A stretch of 64,000 nucleotides of DNA from contig NC_079233.1 of the NCBI RefSeq assembly GCF_028502605.1, positions 496,001-560,000 of the forward strand, written 5' to 3'. The notes below the pieces were generated by a model that did no database searches, was not told the DNA's origin, and saw only the letters and a program-made list of their open reading frames with translations. This document shows, in pieces, positions 21,757 through 31,101 of the stretch. Numbering within the stretch: the stretch's first letter is position 1; each line of letters opens with the position of its first letter. The translations under genes were made by a program, and so were the position numbers. The stretch is from Trichoderma breve (Eukaryota; Ascomycota; Sordariomycetes; Hypocreales; Hypocreaceae).

Positions 21757-22061
21757 GATTGCGGTTCTGTTGCGTCGAGTTAGTGAAGGTACATATTTTG
21801 AGGGATAATTGGTAAGCTTACGAAGAAAAGAATTGTAAAATTCGTAAAATCTATGTGGCAGAATGTTAGTAAAATGGATACACAAAGATGCAAGAATGAC
21901 ACGACACAAAGAGGTGAATCGCAACAGAGAAGAAGACGAATGAGAAAGAGAAGAGGAAGACAAAGGAAGAGTTTGGGAATGCCAGGCTGTTGATTCAGAC
22001 AAGGTGGGAATGTTGAACTTACTGGTGGGAGTGCGAGAGAGAGAAGAGAGAGAAATTTTGT

Positions 22062-22100
22062 AAAACAACACGACTGGGTAGACTATGGTTAGTAAATTGC
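22062..22100 (-). promoter_or_regulatory. Conserved 33-nt leader motif, copy 6
   Basis: Minus strand TTTACTAACCATAGTCTACC then CAGTCGTGTTGTT, aligned without gaps to the motifs upstream of copies 3, 11 and 13. It lies about 310 bp before the ATG of copy 6. Confidence 0.5.
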
Positions 22101-22320
22101 CACGTGATGACGACAAGGATGATAATGTTGATGCTGATGATCATGATGGTTTTGGCCTTGATGTTGGCCAAGATCGTGAAGAAATGGGGGGGGGGGGTTC
22201 TTACTGTGGATGATGATGTTGTTGAGGAGAAGATTCCCCCAAGAAGTGTGCAGCTTGGGGGATTTCTTCAAATCGTGCGCATCTTGAGCACCAAGCGATA
22301 CCAAGGCATTCTACGGAGAC

Positions 22321-22657
22321 ATGCTCCAGTGTGGTCGAGACGGAACGCTGTCCCGAAAGCAACTGAAAGAGGCCGTCAAACTGAGCATCGCAGCCCTAGG
22401 AGAGTTGGTGATGCGGAACCAACAGTATCAGGCTCGGCAGCATAAACAAGATGCAGAAGAGGAAGAGAAACAGGAGCTCGGAGATGGTGGAGCTGCAGCC
22501 AGAGCAGGAAGTTCTTTCCACCCAGAAGCAGCTAAAAGAAGCGATGAGAATGGGAAGAATGGGCCTAGAACAGCTTACCTGTGTAGCAGAAACAACGGCG
22601 CCGGGCTCGGCAATAGCAACAGGAGTAGCAAATGCACAGAGAGAGGAGAGAGGGTGA
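22321..22657 (+). pseudogene. RGQ-family pseudogene (copy 7) with duplicated KQLKEA segment
   Basis: Frame 1 from 22321 reads CGRDGTLSRKQLKEAVKLS, then a short Gln/Arg stretch and EEEEKQELG. A second match, TQKQLKEAMRMGRMGLEQL, lies downstream in another frame (within 22451-22657), so the core helix is duplicated and frame-shifted. No RG exon is seen. A TCTACT-like tract follows (22680-22800). Probably dead. Confidence 0.5.
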
Positions 22658-22679
22658 AGCGGTGGGGGGAAAGAGGGAG

Positions 22680-22805
22680 GTACTACCGAGAAATATTTCT
22701 ACTACCACGAGATATTTTCTACTACCACAGTACCACTAGATATCTTCTACTACCGCTAGATATCTTTACTATCGCTAGATATCTTTACCATCTCTACTTG
22801 TATCT
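22680..22805 (+). repeat. CTAGATATCTTCTACTACC-type tandem tract
   Basis: Five or six degenerate units of about 20 bp built on TAGATATCTTTACTAC follow RGQ copy 7. Confidence 0.6.
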
Positions 22806-22942
22806 AGTGTATGATAACCCTTGGCGGCTTCTCATTTCCATTTACTCGATGGCAGGAAACAGGTGTCAACGCCGAGTGTCTGCATTCCATATATGATACT
22901 CTATGCATTAATATGTCCAGATGTCTACCTTTCTTTTATTTA

Positions 22943-23350
22943 TTATAGCTGATGTTGACAACACTCGGCATCTCCACAGATTCGCCAATGGTGTCCGAGA
23001 AAAAAAGACAAAGCTCCCCGCCAAACTACCAAAATTTTCTCTCTCAGAGGCTCCTGACACTTCTTCTTCTTCCTCCTCCTCCCCCCCCCTTCCCACCCAC
23101 CCGCCACATCCTGCTGCTGCCTCTCCTGGAGTAGCTGCCTCTGCACCTTCAGGAGCCGACTCTGCTCTTGTATCTGCTGCTAGTGCTGCTGGATCATCTG
23201 GGCCTGCAGTTGGTGGATCTCCTGCTGCTGCCACTGCACTTGCTGTCGCTGCTCTGCTCGGGACTCAGCGGCGGCCACAAAGCCCCAAAGGCCAGCTCGA
23301 GTAATGGCCCGAAAAAAAAAGTTCCTCTGTCTCCGCGAGAGAGACGGCAT
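22943..23350 (-). pseudogene. RGQ-family pseudogene (copy 8), TAG in Gln tract
   Basis: From ATG 23350 the frame reads MPSLSRRQRNFFFRAITRAG, then AEQRQQVQWQQQEIHQLQAQ and MIQQH, a TAG at 23182-23180, and continues open as QQIQEQSRLLKVQRQLLQER until 22943. The LSRRQ core and Gln tract identify the family. Gly-rich sequence around 23540 (GGLLGGAGDGEDGG) may be an older RG exon. One CAG-to-TAG change is the only obvious lesion in this exon. Confidence 0.45.
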
Positions 23351-24096
23351 CGCGGTGGTCTGGTCTATTGCTGGAGTTGGCTTCGACATTGTTCTGTAAC
23401 CAAAAAGAACATTAAACCTACTGCCATCTCCTCCGCATCCACCAATGCGGCTTGTAAATTGTGTCAGTAAGCCAAACCCATGCTGAAAAGAGTGTCGACG
23501 TGTGAACGTACCACCATCTTCTCCATCCCCAGCACCACCCAAGAGTCCACCATTCACGGTCTCCTAGGCCGTTTCAATCAGTCGGACCATCTGCTCCACA
23601 CGGACATTGTTGTTCGACGTCTAACGAAGGAATATAGTCAAGAACAAACAACTATCATGAAACAGATTAGCGAAATGACTGTCATAGAAAAATGGTGGGC
23701 AAACTTGCATCGAGTATAATGGTGTTGAAGGAAGAAAAGGACTGTTAATCCTTCTCCCCCTTTCTTTCGCCGCCTGTCAAGAATCAGCCGTTTGTCGTTC
23801 CCGGAGACACGGAAGCGGGTTGAAGTTTATCCTCGGACATTGTTTGAGAGGTACCTTAGTAACTCATAGCACTTCGTTGGGCTCAACAGGCACTTAGGCA
23901 CTTTCCATCCGTTTGCTTCCAGTGAGAGCCATCCAATGCTACCTCTTTGACTTGCATTGCACCAAACAACCTTCAATCTCGTACATAGGTCGGAATGACA
24001 GTCTGTGCCGTTTGCATGTCGTTTCCCTGCATCCTACCGGCTTCCCGAGAACAATTTGGCAGTCCCTCAGCAACAACCACGACACCTGATGGTTAG

Positions 24097-24499
24097 ACGA
24101 CGCCGAAAGAGCTGGCTCTGGCGCTGGAAACGGGGGCCATCGTGCCCGTAGAAGACCAAGAAGACCAAAACGTATGTCTATTTCAATCTTTGTCTGCATG
24201 CAGTATTCGATATTAATCCTGTTCGAGCAGTGCGAGAATTTCGCGGGGGGGTTGTTACTCTCCCAGAGTATGACGGACGCGGCAACGGCGATGATGGGAC
24301 ATCGTCCCGGAGCCAACTCCGAAAAGCTTTGAACCTGGGGCTCATCGATCGACGAGAGGTCAGACGGCAGCAGAAGCAGCGTCACCAGCAGCAGCAACAA
24401 CAACGGCAGATGGACGAGCTGGACCAGCAGCTGAACGAGCTGCAGTTGGACCAACAGGGTGAGGAGGAGGAAGAGGAAGGAGAACCGATGGAGATGTAG
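24097..24499 (+). pseudogene. RGQ-family gene (copy 9), last two exons intact, 5' part missing
   Basis: Exon 24097-24171 (ERAGSGAGNGGHRARRRPRR) and exon 24231-24499 join in phase 1 through a 59-bp intron. The core is FRGGVVTLPEYDGRGNGDDG then TSSRSQLRKALNLG, followed by Gln-rich and Glu-rich parts ending EPMEM. The exon 3 acceptor has the same phase as in the intact 15.0 kb copy, but no exon 1, exon 2 or ATG could be found upstream, so the gene is 5'-truncated or has an unusual start. Confidence 0.5.
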
Positions 24500-24929
24500 G
24501 TACTTTGTTCTCTACCTAGTATGCAACTCGGATTCAAGAGGAGTGTGCGCAGCAATTGAAACGTGCAATTGCTACCAATTGTAGCATGTGTGTATGTGGA
24601 AGAGCTTAGGTTGTATTGTTCTCTATCTAGCTAGTTGTCTGTGGATATGCTCCCTTCTGGAGCAGCTGGGGGCCGGGACTGAGGCAGCAGCAGCAGCGGA
24701 CAAGTGAGTCGATACGCATCAACGTGGTCATCGGCGCATTTGCATCTACTCGATCATCACTTGCAACAGCTCGCGCGTGTCAGCTGTGTGTGTCCATACG
24801 CGTGGGGATATGATGCAGCTGTGTATTAATATTCAGCATGTTCGTGAGCGGCTGATAATCACCTTGGTGGTCGCACTCGTGACGGTGGGCTGGGAAGAGC
24901 TGGGCAATACAGGAGGACGTACAAGTCTG

Positions 24930-25020
24930 TGAAGAAATATATCTACATTTACCAACTACCTAGTAGACATATCTCCATCTACTAGACATATCTACATCTA
25001 CTACAGAAATATACATGTAC
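24930..25020 (+). repeat. CATCTACTAGACATAT tract
   Basis: Degenerate ATCTACTACAGAAATATAC units, similar to other TCTACT tracts of the block. Confidence 0.5.
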
Positions 25021-25317
25021 TATCATGGCCTAACATCGCTAGTTTTGCGTCTTCCTCTTCCGCTTCTTCTTGCTTCAAACTTATTTCGGGACATGTTCGA
25101 AAACGTTCGTAAGTTCGACGTCCAACTCTTTCAACATCATCCAGAGGGCCTACTAGTCAAATTGGCATATGAGACAAGAGTCGGTTATAAAGGATTAATG
25201 TACGTAGTGATGAAGTTTCCGAAATAAACCACTGTCAATTCCATTTTAAAAAAAAAAACAACAACGAAAAAAAGCAAATCCGCCTACACCACCAGAAGGT
25301 TGCCTGAGGCCGAAGCC

Positions 25318-25978
25318 TCACTCCGCGTCGTCCATATCCATTTGTTGGGCCGGGGGAGAGGGTGGGAGGGCCAAAGCAGCCGCTTGTGCCTGTGCTTGTG
25401 CCTGTGCTTGTACCTGTGCCTGGGCCACGGCCAGGACTTGTTGTTGTTGTTGTTGTTGCTGCTGCAATTGCTGCTGCTGCTGGGGCGGGGCCTGGGCCGG
25501 AGCTAGGACTTGCTGTTGCTGTTGCAGTTGCTGATGCTGCTGCTGCTGGGCCTGAACCTGAGCTTGGGCCTGAGCCTCACTCCTCCTCGTCCACATCCAT
25601 CTGCTGGCCCGGGAGGGAGGGGGGGAGTTCCACCGCGGCGGCCTGTGCCTGGGTCTGAGCCAGGGCTTGTTGTTGCAGTTGCTGATGCTGCTGCTGCTAG
25701 GCCTGCGCCTGAGTCTGGGCTTGGGCTTGGGCTTGTGCTTGTGCTTGGGCCTGAGTCTGGGCCTGCGCTTGGTCTTGGTCTTGGGCCGGGGCCGGAGCCC
25801 GGGCCTGCTGGCGTCCGGCCAGCCGCTGGTCGTAGGCCTGGAGGCCCGCAAGCCCACGCCGACCCAGAAGCCGAACTTGCTTCCTGGAAAGGGCGCCGTC
25901 GGCGCCGAGCGAGGATGTGCTCTTGGTGGTGGTGGCGTCGGTGCTGCTGCCTTTGTTGACAGTATCTGTAGTAGACAT
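25318..25978 (-). pseudogene. RGQ-family copy 10, TAG in Gln tract and duplicated C-terminus
   Basis: ATG 25978 opens MSTTDTVNKGSSTDATTTKS, then LGADGALSRKQVRLLGRRGL and (Ala-Gln)n. A TAG at 25699-25697 ends a 93-aa product. In the same frame the sequence continues QQQHQQLQQQALAQTQAQ to QQMDVDEEE and TGA at 25577. A second, out-of-frame copy of the Gln tract and tail (ending QQMDMDDAE) follows down to 25318. The RG exon is absent. The 93-aa form could be expressed; the rest is a decayed or duplicated tail. Confidence 0.55.
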
Positions 25979-26574
25979 GTTAGTATCGTGAATAAAAGTA
26001 GAATGAACGGGTTGAAAACATACCTAGTACTTCTCTCGTCCATCCCTCCCCGTCACATCCATCTAAACGTCCTCATCACCATCTTCATCGCCGCGTTCAT
26101 CGAAGCTCTCGACTGCTCCCACCATCTTGACGAATTCGTTGATCTTTGGTCTGAAATGGTTGGTCATAGCTGCATTGAGGCCGGTAATCAGAAAAAGAGA
26201 GTTTGGCGACAAAAGATGGACGAGTTGACAGAAGAGAAAGAACATCCGAGTCGGACATTTTTGGTGCACGTTTGGCAGGCACCTGGCGCGTCACTCCAGC
26301 TGCCTGCGCGTGGTAACGTGACTTGGCAATTTCACCTTCCCCTGGCTATGTGTTTTTATCATTTGGCCGTCAACTGGCAGAAATCTGTTTGGAGAATGCA
26401 GGTAGCTATCAATAGCTGTGAGTTTCGTTCGCCTCCTGAAGGAAAACTTGTCTTCTTCAACAACATTATCATTCTGCGTGAGTCTCCCGTTCTCCTTTCT
26501 CCCTGTTTTGACTTTTACTTATGCCGGATATTCATCATCATTATCGACATATACATCTTTTATAGCACTAGTAA

Positions 26575-26614
26575 GCAGTTAACTGACAAGAAATCGTATA
26601 GCGACGCTGTTGTC
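26575..26614 (+). promoter_or_regulatory. Conserved 33-nt leader motif, copy 11
   Basis: TTAACTGACAAGAAATCGTA then TAGCGACGCTGTT, aligned without gaps to the three other motifs; it lies about 150 bp before the ATG of copy 11 and is followed by a CAT/CAC repeat. Confidence 0.5.
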
Positions 26615-26741
26615 AAGTTTTTTTTTTTTAACTTGTGTCATCATCACCACCACTACATCATCACCATCATCACCATCACCATCAAGGTAACCATATCTAG
26701 TTTTGATATGTAGAGCCTCCAGCTAATAGAATAAAACCAGA

Positions 26742-27093
26742 ATGTCGGACAACAACCAGTCCCAGCAGCTGATCGGAAATTTGTTGGCGCCAACGGCGCG
26801 TCATAGGCCCCGCCGAGGTCGTGGTCGTGGCCGTAGACAAGGTATTTCTCCTCATATTCTTCCCATACCAACAAGCTAACAATATAGTATTAGGCATTAC
26901 TCACTTTCGTCGTTGGAGGATCAGAATCCTAGGTCACAAGGGTCTTGGAAGAAACGGCGCACTTTCTCTCGTGGAGGCACAACGCTTCTTTTCGGCTGGC
27001 CTCAGGAACATAGAGCGGCATCAGCAGCAGCAACGCGAAGGAAATACTTTGGAGCTAGCCCAAGCTCAAATTGAAGCTCAAGCGCAAGCGTGA
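26742..27093 (+). CDS. RGQ-family protein, intact short copy 11 (two coding exons)
   Basis: Exons 26742-26841 and 26894-27093 give 99 aa. The first exon reads MSDNNQSQQLIGNLLAPTAR then RPRRGRGRGRRQ; the second has RIRILGHKGLGRNGALSLVE, FFSAGLRNIERHQQQQ and an Ala-Gln end. The 52-bp intron has GTATTT, branch GCTAAC and two possible acceptors (26888 or 26893), both in frame and differing by two residues. The ATG directly follows a putative 5'UTR intron (donor about 26686, acceptor CCAG), preceded by a CAT/CAC-rich leader. This is the shortest complete family member, with little poly-Gln expansion. Confidence 0.65.
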
Positions 27094-27109
27094 AAGGGTC
27101 GGACGCCTG

Positions 27110-27460
27110 CCACTGTAGCTATGTATATTCCTCTAGTAGTTACTACTATAACTACACATCTCTGCTGGAGAAGAAGAAGAAAGAAGAAGAAGATGATGAT
27201 GATGTACCCATTTGTGGCAACTTTTTTGAAGGTGACGAATACGTTTTTCTTCTTTTGCCTTGCCTTTCATCATTACTTTTACTTCCATCTTATCCCATCT
27301 ACTATCTCTACTTCCGTCTACTATTTCTACTTGCATCTACTCTCTCTCCTTCTGTCTACTACTTCTACGTACATCTACTCTCTCTACTTCCATCGATCTT
27401 CATCTATTTCCTCTACTTCCATTTACCTCCATCTACTGCCTCTACTGTCATTCATTCTTT
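27110..27460 (+). repeat. TCTACT-rich tract 3' of RGQ copy 11
   Basis: Begins with the 40-bp segment shared with the 3' flank of copy 4, passes through a GAAGAAGAA run, then becomes a long degenerate CATCTACTATCTCTACTTC repeat. Confidence 0.6.
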
Positions 27461-27471
27461 GGGACAATCCG

Positions 27472-27732
27472 AGATGCCCAAAGCCGTGGCCGTGGAAGCT
27501 TCCGCCTCTGAGGTTTTGCCGGCCGTGGTGCCGAGGGCACCCTTTCGCGGAGGCAGTTCGCCCTTTTTTCTGCGGGTGGCCGTCCTGCCCTTGAGGCAGA
27601 TGAGCAGCGGCTGGCCAAGGCATAGGCAAAGGCACAGGCACAGGCACAGGCACAGGTCTAGCAGGAGGAAGAGCTGGATATGCAAATAGACGGCGCTGAT
27701 GCATCAACCGAGTTTTGCAATAGTCCAAGGTG
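27472..27732 (+). pseudogene. RGQ-family pseudogene (copy 12) with three nonsense codons
   Basis: One continuous frame reads DAQSRGRGSFRL, TGA, GFAGRGAEGTLSRRQFALFS, then ADEQRLAKA, TAG, AKAQAQAQAQV, TAG, QEEELDMQIDGADAS. All three stops are explained by C-to-T changes (CGA to TGA; CAG to TAG twice), and the frame is otherwise undisturbed. RG segment, core, Ala-Gln tract and acidic tail are all here without introns between them, so intron 3 is missing in this copy. Confidence 0.6.
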
Positions 27733-27919
27733 CTTGGAAGTGTTCGTGGAAGGTTCGTGGGGGTCAAACAAAATGTGCTGCTCGGGCTGCAAGTACTCGG
27801 CGTCACCTTGTTTGGTCGTGCTCGCTGTGGTGGAAAGAGGCTATCTAAAATAGCCATATAGCAGTCAGCTTTGTTGTTCAAGATGGGGTGGTGTCTTCAT
27901 CATCTTGCCCGCGGTTTGA

Positions 27920-28778
27920 TGGCGTAGTCTTTGCGGAGAGTGCGTCGACTGCAAGGGCCCAGTCGAGAAGCGCTTGAAGGGATATGTTGGAACCACCCTG
28001 CCTGGAGCATTTTCAGACTTCACCGTCGTCGATGCTCGCTATGCCGTCGTTCTTCCAGATACGATGAGCTTTGTTACCGCTGCTCCGTTGACTTGTGCAG
28101 GAGCTACAGCGTGGAGAGCAGTTCAGTCGACAAAGGCGCAGCCAGGAGAATGGATCGGTATCGTTGGTAGCGGAGGTGGTTTGGGTAACTATTCTCTTGT
28201 ATCAGCGTAGCTTGAGATCACATCCTGACAACTCTCGAACAGGTCATCTCGCCATCCAATTTGCCGTCAAGGCAGGCGTCAACGTAATCGCTGTAGATGC
28301 CCGCGAAGAAGGCCTTGAGTTGTCGAGAGAATGTGGAGCTCAACTCGTGCTTGATGCCCGCAAAGGAGATGAACAACTGACAACCGCTATAACAGAAGCT
28401 ATTGGGGATGATAAGATTAAAGCGACTATCGTACTGTCAGACCACGAGACAGCGTGTGATACCGCTTGTGCAATCACTCGACCTCATGGGACCATCATTC
28501 AGGTGGCTCAGCCTCTACGAGTGTCGTTTCCCTTTCGCGCCATCATCTTCAAGGACCTGCATTTCGAGGGATCGTTGGTGTCAGGTCAGAAAGAACTCGA
28601 GGACATGATCCATTTCGTGTTGAAGCACAAGATTCGTGTCAAAACCAACATTTACGAAGATCTCGACTCTGTCAATCTCGTAGCTGATGCTGCGCGTTCG
28701 GGGAAAGTGAGCGGGAAGCTGGTGGTGGTCTTGGATCGCGCGGCTGTCGAAGCTGACAAGGCCAAAGATTGCTGGTAG
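27920..28778 (+). pseudogene. 5'-truncated zinc-type alcohol dehydrogenase
   Basis: Two exons, 27920-28184 and 28243-28778, join in frame (phase 1, 58-bp intron). They encode a structural-zinc remnant (LCGECVDC), GTTLPGAFSDF, APLTCAGATAWRA, the NAD-binding IVGSGGGLGHLAIQFA and the C-terminal half of a yeast-ADH1-type medium-chain dehydrogenase, ending at TAG 28778. About the first 100 residues, with the catalytic-zinc Cys and GHE motif, are missing, and the structural-zinc loop is shortened. No upstream exon was found; a TGA lies just before. Probably a gene fragment carried into the repeat block. Confidence 0.6.
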
Positions 28779-29176
28779 GATTTGATGCTTAAGATCAACG
28801 CTAATCGTTCGTGGTCTCATTGAAGAAGAGAGGTGGAAAAGGCATGGAAAATTACTCGCAAAGACGGAGCAGCTGTGCTGGTCATCTTGCGAAACCAGTA
28901 TGTGTACCATCTATACTGTGTGAATTATTGGAGAGCACTGTTTCACCGTAGCCATTGTCTACAGGTTGTGGAGGAATGATTACCTCTGCCGTCTGGCTCG
29001 TTGCTGAAACTGGTATTGTGCAATCTCTATATTTACGCATAGTTGAACAAGGACTGAGAATAGAAGCAAAGGATACATGCAGGTAGAAAACTCAGTGAAT
29101 GGCACTATACATCAAGCATGTCGCCAAAATGCATGTATTTTGGCATCCTACTCTTTCGCCTTCTTCACTGCTCGGA
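28779..29176. other. Gap without supportable gene
   Basis: Short non-coding stretch between the dehydrogenase fragment and a decayed RGQ copy. Confidence 0.4.
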
Positions 29177-29392
29177 TCATGACTGAGGCTGAGGTTGTTG
29201 AGCCTGCTACTGAAACTGATGCTTCAAGTACTTGTAGTGCTGCACTTGGGCTAGCGATTGTTTTGCATGTGCTAGATTGTGAATACTCCTGATACTTCTG
29301 GAGTCGGTATTAGGTCCTTTAGAGAGTAGTTGGTACTGTCGCGCGACGCAACCTTCACCTCCTTTTTCTTGTTCCTCGCCCGCTTCGACCAC
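29177..29392 (-). pseudogene. Strongly decayed RGQ-family copy 14
   Basis: The frame contains EGCVARQYQLLSKG, which aligns loosely with the GALSRHQYDLFLGG core, then HYKYLKHQFQ, TAG, QAQQPQPQS and TGA. The TAG sits in the Gln-rich part, as in copies 5, 8, 10 and 12. Assignment is tentative. Confidence 0.3.
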
Positions 29393-29423
29393 CTCGAATT
29401 ATGGTGCCGACAATAGACCTCGA

Positions 29424-29492
29424 TAGGGTAGATGTAGTAGATGTGGTAGATGTAGTAGATGTGGTAGATGTAGTAGATGTAGTAGATGTGGT
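29424..29492 (+). repeat. GTAGATGTG 9-bp tandem repeat
   Basis: About seven and a half units alternating GTAGATGTA and GTAGATGTG. Confidence 0.85.
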
Positions 29493-29558
29493 AATAAACA
29501 CTTGTTAAGCTAGGTTTACGAAAGCTGGTAAATGTGGGTTTTAAAGACAACAGCAACA

Positions 29559-30012
29559 TCATCTGAGAGTAGAATCAGCTTCCAAATCCTCGCCCCCCGC
29601 AACGGACATTGCAGGTCCTTCTTCTCCTTCTTCTTCTCCTTCTTGCCCTTGGGCCACAGGCCCAACCAGCGCGGGGTCTGGTGCAGCGGCAGCAGCAGCA
29701 TCAGCATCAGCAGCGGTGGTGGTGGCCAGGAGGGAGTCGATGCCCTCCTCCACCAGTCTTTGCATCTGCACGCGGGACAGCGTGCCACGGGCCCCAGCCC
29801 CAACAAACCCAGGCAAACGCACAATTCCACCTCGGTCTCTTCCCCCATCACCTCCCCCCCCCCCCCCCCCCCCCCCCTCTTCATCCTCTTTCTGTCCATC
29901 CCCGTCCTCCTCCACGGCCACTCCAGCCACTATTCTGCCCTTGCTGGGTCCCTTCCTGCGCCGTTGGCGCCGACAACACTCTCACAAGCTCCTGCAGCTC
30001 GAGTACGGGCAT
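29559..30012 (-). pseudogene. RGQ-family gene (copy 13) interrupted at a 24-base G run
   Basis: ATG 30012 begins MPVLELQELVRVLSAPTAQE, the same N-terminus as copy 3, then an RG-rich part that stops at TGA just before the homopolymer. One base off, the frame gives GGDGGRDRGGIVRLPGFVGA, GTLSRVQMQRLVEEGIDSLL, an Ala/Asp-rich stretch and EEGEEGPAMSVAGG, ending at 29559. The poly-G run (minus strand of 29854-29877) separates the two frames and no intron is visible there. Either a slippage mutation broke the gene, the run length varies between cells or strains, or the assembly is wrong. The leader has the conserved intron (GTAAGT to TATTAG) ending one base before the ATG. Confidence 0.5.
29854..29877 (-). 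repeat. 24-base G homopolymer (C on + strand) inside RGQ copy 13
   Basis: Uninterrupted C run on the + strand lying in the Gly-coding part of copy 13. Confidence 0.9.
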
Positions 30013-30112
30013 TCTAATACGTAGATGTTAGTACCAGACTCTGTATGCTAAGCATGGACAGTGGGAAGATGGTGATGTGCCACTTACGCGATACTGTAAT
30101 TGTTTTTTCTAA

Positions 30113-30362
30113 AAAAAAAAAAAAAAAATCCTTCTGGCAAGTTAGTAGGGCTCGCTATCGGTCGAGTGCGTGTCAAATTTACTCAAAGAGAGAGAGAGCA
30201 AGAGGTTGAGAGCAAGAGAGATAGAAAGTGATATAAATAGATAGAAAGCGATAGAGAGAGATAGAGGGAGAGGGGGGGGGACAGAAAGAGAGGGGGGGGG
30301 ACAGAAAGAGAGCGGGAGAGAGACAGACAGAGAGAGTGCGTGTGTGTGTGTGTGTGTGTGTG
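30113..30362 (-). repeat. Simple repeats in leader of RGQ copy 13
   Basis: A 16-A run, GAGA/GATA-rich tracts with two 8-G runs and a (GT)n run lie between the 33-nt motif and the ATG, presumably in an untranslated leader. Confidence 0.8.
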
Positions 30363-30395
30363 CCTGCGTCTGCGTCTGCGTATGTGAAAACAAGT

Positions 30396-30432
30396 ATAAC
30401 AACACGACTATATATTCTATGGTTAGTCAATA
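30396..30432 (-). promoter_or_regulatory. Conserved 33-nt leader motif, copy 13
   Basis: Minus strand TTGACTAACCATAGAATATA then TAGTCGTGTTGTT, the closest match to the 22.08 kb motif. Confidence 0.5.
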
Positions 30433-31101
30433 ATCTGCAACGATGTTCTTGGTGATGATCAAGATTGAATGGGGGGTTGTTGGGGCAGAAGACGGGGGGC
30501 ACACTCCGAATGATGAGGTCGCTCATACAAGATGCAACTGGTGGAGGGGAGAGAGAGGAGAGGAGAGAAAGAGTGCAGTAGAAATAGCAATTCAAAGTGG
30601 AAAAGAACAGAAGTGCGTAGAAAAGAGTAGATGAAAAGAAAACGAGAGCCAAACTTTGGCTCGTTTGCACCTGTCCTGGACATTCAGGCCCCAAGGCGGT
30701 CAAACAGCCGGCTGCTACTTGCCGTCTGGGAAGACACGGAGGTGCAATTTGTCCTTCGGGCTGTAATTGTTCATGCACCTGTACCTGTACTTGTACCTGT
30801 AGACCAAGGCTCTCCCAAACAACTAAAGTTATCTCATGGATGGACTACCTGAATACTCACAGGTATCACCGACATATTGGAACAGTTCAACGGATCTTCA
30901 CTGTCTAATTGCATCAACAAACGGTCCAAATATCTCGAATCTCATATTCATTCACAGTCAGAGTCAGGCACTAGGTCGCAGGTTAAGAGTACCAAGTCTT
31001 GATCTTCTGCATTTAGCTGCATGGAACTATTCAAGGTGCAGGGTTCCATGGCAGAATCTTTCTACAGAGTCCAAATGCGCATATTATTGGCTTCTTTATC
31101 C
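30433..31101. other. Gap without supportable gene
   Basis: Upstream region of RGQ copy 13 and 3' flank of the first HsbA-like gene. Only short ORFs. Confidence 0.45.

Noticed and set aside
25667..26713. 348-codon plus-strand ORF
   Set aside because: Reads the opposite strand of the Ala-Gln tract as Leu/Gly repeats, then the CAT-rich leader of copy 11; no domain.
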